A stretch of 64,000 bases of DNA, from the NCBI RefSeq assembly GCF_003002925.1, contig NZ_PVTK01000012.1:1-64000 (forward strand), read 5' to 3'. Shown here piece by piece: positions 63,825-64,000 of the stretch. The notes beneath the pieces are model-generated. The model made no database searches. It saw only the letters and a program-made list of their open reading frames with translations, and had not been told where the DNA came from. Position 1 is the stretch's first letter, and each line of letters starts with the position of its first letter. The position numbers were made by a program, and so were the translations under genes. Source of the stretch: Vreelandella songnenensis (lineage in GTDB: Bacteria > Pseudomonadota > Gammaproteobacteria > Pseudomonadales > Halomonadaceae).

Positions 63825-64000
63825 TAGCCCTTACCTCCGTGCAGGCGGCGCACAAACCGTCCCTGCCAGACATTGATGGCCAGCAGCAGGGCAAGCGAGA
63901 CGAACAGCACCACCGAAGCAATCGCCGAGGCGCCGGCGTAGTCGTACTCCTGAAGCTTGACGAAAATCATCAGCGCGGTGATCTCGGTTTCATAGGGCAT
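63824..64000 (-). CDS. cysT: Sulfate ABC transporter permease CysT (C-terminal 58 residues; cut by window edge)
   Basis: Reading on the minus strand from base 64000 gives the tail of a CysT/CysU permease: TEITALMIFVKLQEYDYAGA, then a final membrane helix (SVVLFVSLALLLAINVW) and a basic end. The rest of the gene, and probably the sulfate-binding protein gene, lies beyond the window. Confidence 0.9.
   Translation of the reverse strand: MPYETEITALMIFVKLQEYDYAGASAIASVVLFVSLALLLAINVWQGRFVRRLHGGKG

Overview
The window is 64 kb of ordinary, densely coding gammaproteobacterial chromosome. Gene orders such as hemA-prfA-prmC-moeB, lolB-ispE-tRNA-prs-rplY-pth-ychF and tesA-ybbA-ybbP, the moderately high GC content, the Pseudomonas-like protein families and a glucosylglycerate (compatible solute) gene pair point to Halomonas or a close relative (Halomonadaceae). 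That assignment is inference; no rRNA is present. There is no prophage, insertion sequence, integrase or CRISPR array.

Layout. 1-6.1 kb: the 3' end of a giant RTX/Ig-repeat type I secreted adhesin, a small conserved protein, and on the opposite strand lapG-lapD, the c-di-GMP controlled periplasmic protease switch that retains or releases such adhesins. 6.2-11.7 kb: tesA, the ybbA-ybbP ABC exporter and glyA. 11.8-15.2 kb: a minus-strand operon (putative lipoprotein, FlgO-like lipoprotein, DXD glycosyltransferase) behind a sigma28-type promoter, divergent from a MotB-like OmpA protein. 15.2-15.3 kb: an intergenic, unannotated minus-strand small RNA candidate with its own promoter, a C-rich hairpin loop and an intrinsic terminator. 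15.5-17.7 kb: glucosylglycerate phosphatase and synthase. 17.8-24 kb: a chemoreceptor behind a second sigma28-type promoter, a DsbG/DsbC-like protein, Prc and an M18 aminopeptidase. 24-31.4 kb: tRNA-Met, ychF, pth, rplY, prs, tRNA-Gln, ispE, lolB and a TPR lipoprotein, all on the minus strand. 31.6-36.2 kb: hemA, prfA, prmC, an Lrp regulator and moeB. 36.4-38.7 kb: ahpC-ahpF with an OxyR-like site upstream. 39-43.2 kb: polyamine importer potFGHI. 43.2-51.7 kb: a zinc-binding-type protein, a DUF3617 protein, an RND efflux pair, a YhiN flavoprotein, yqjD-yqjE-yqjK and pldA. 51.9-56 kb: an MscK-type channel and TlyA. 56-59.3 kb: an undescribed two-gene unit, an ATP-grasp ligase plus a 673-residue protein with a papain-like Gln/Cys/His/Asn pattern. 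59.5-64 kb: DUF1820, SH3 protein, Tpm, YajG and the sulfate importer genes cysA, cysW and cysT (cut by the window edge).

Functional themes are surface attachment (adhesin plus LapDG), motility and chemotaxis (two sigma28 promoters, FlgO-like and MotB-like proteins, chemoreceptor), osmotic adaptation (glucosylglycerate, MscK), redox defence (AhpCF) and envelope maintenance. The items most worth following up are the ATP-grasp/cysteine-peptidase unit, the small RNA candidate, and the glycosyltransferase in the flagellar-type operon.
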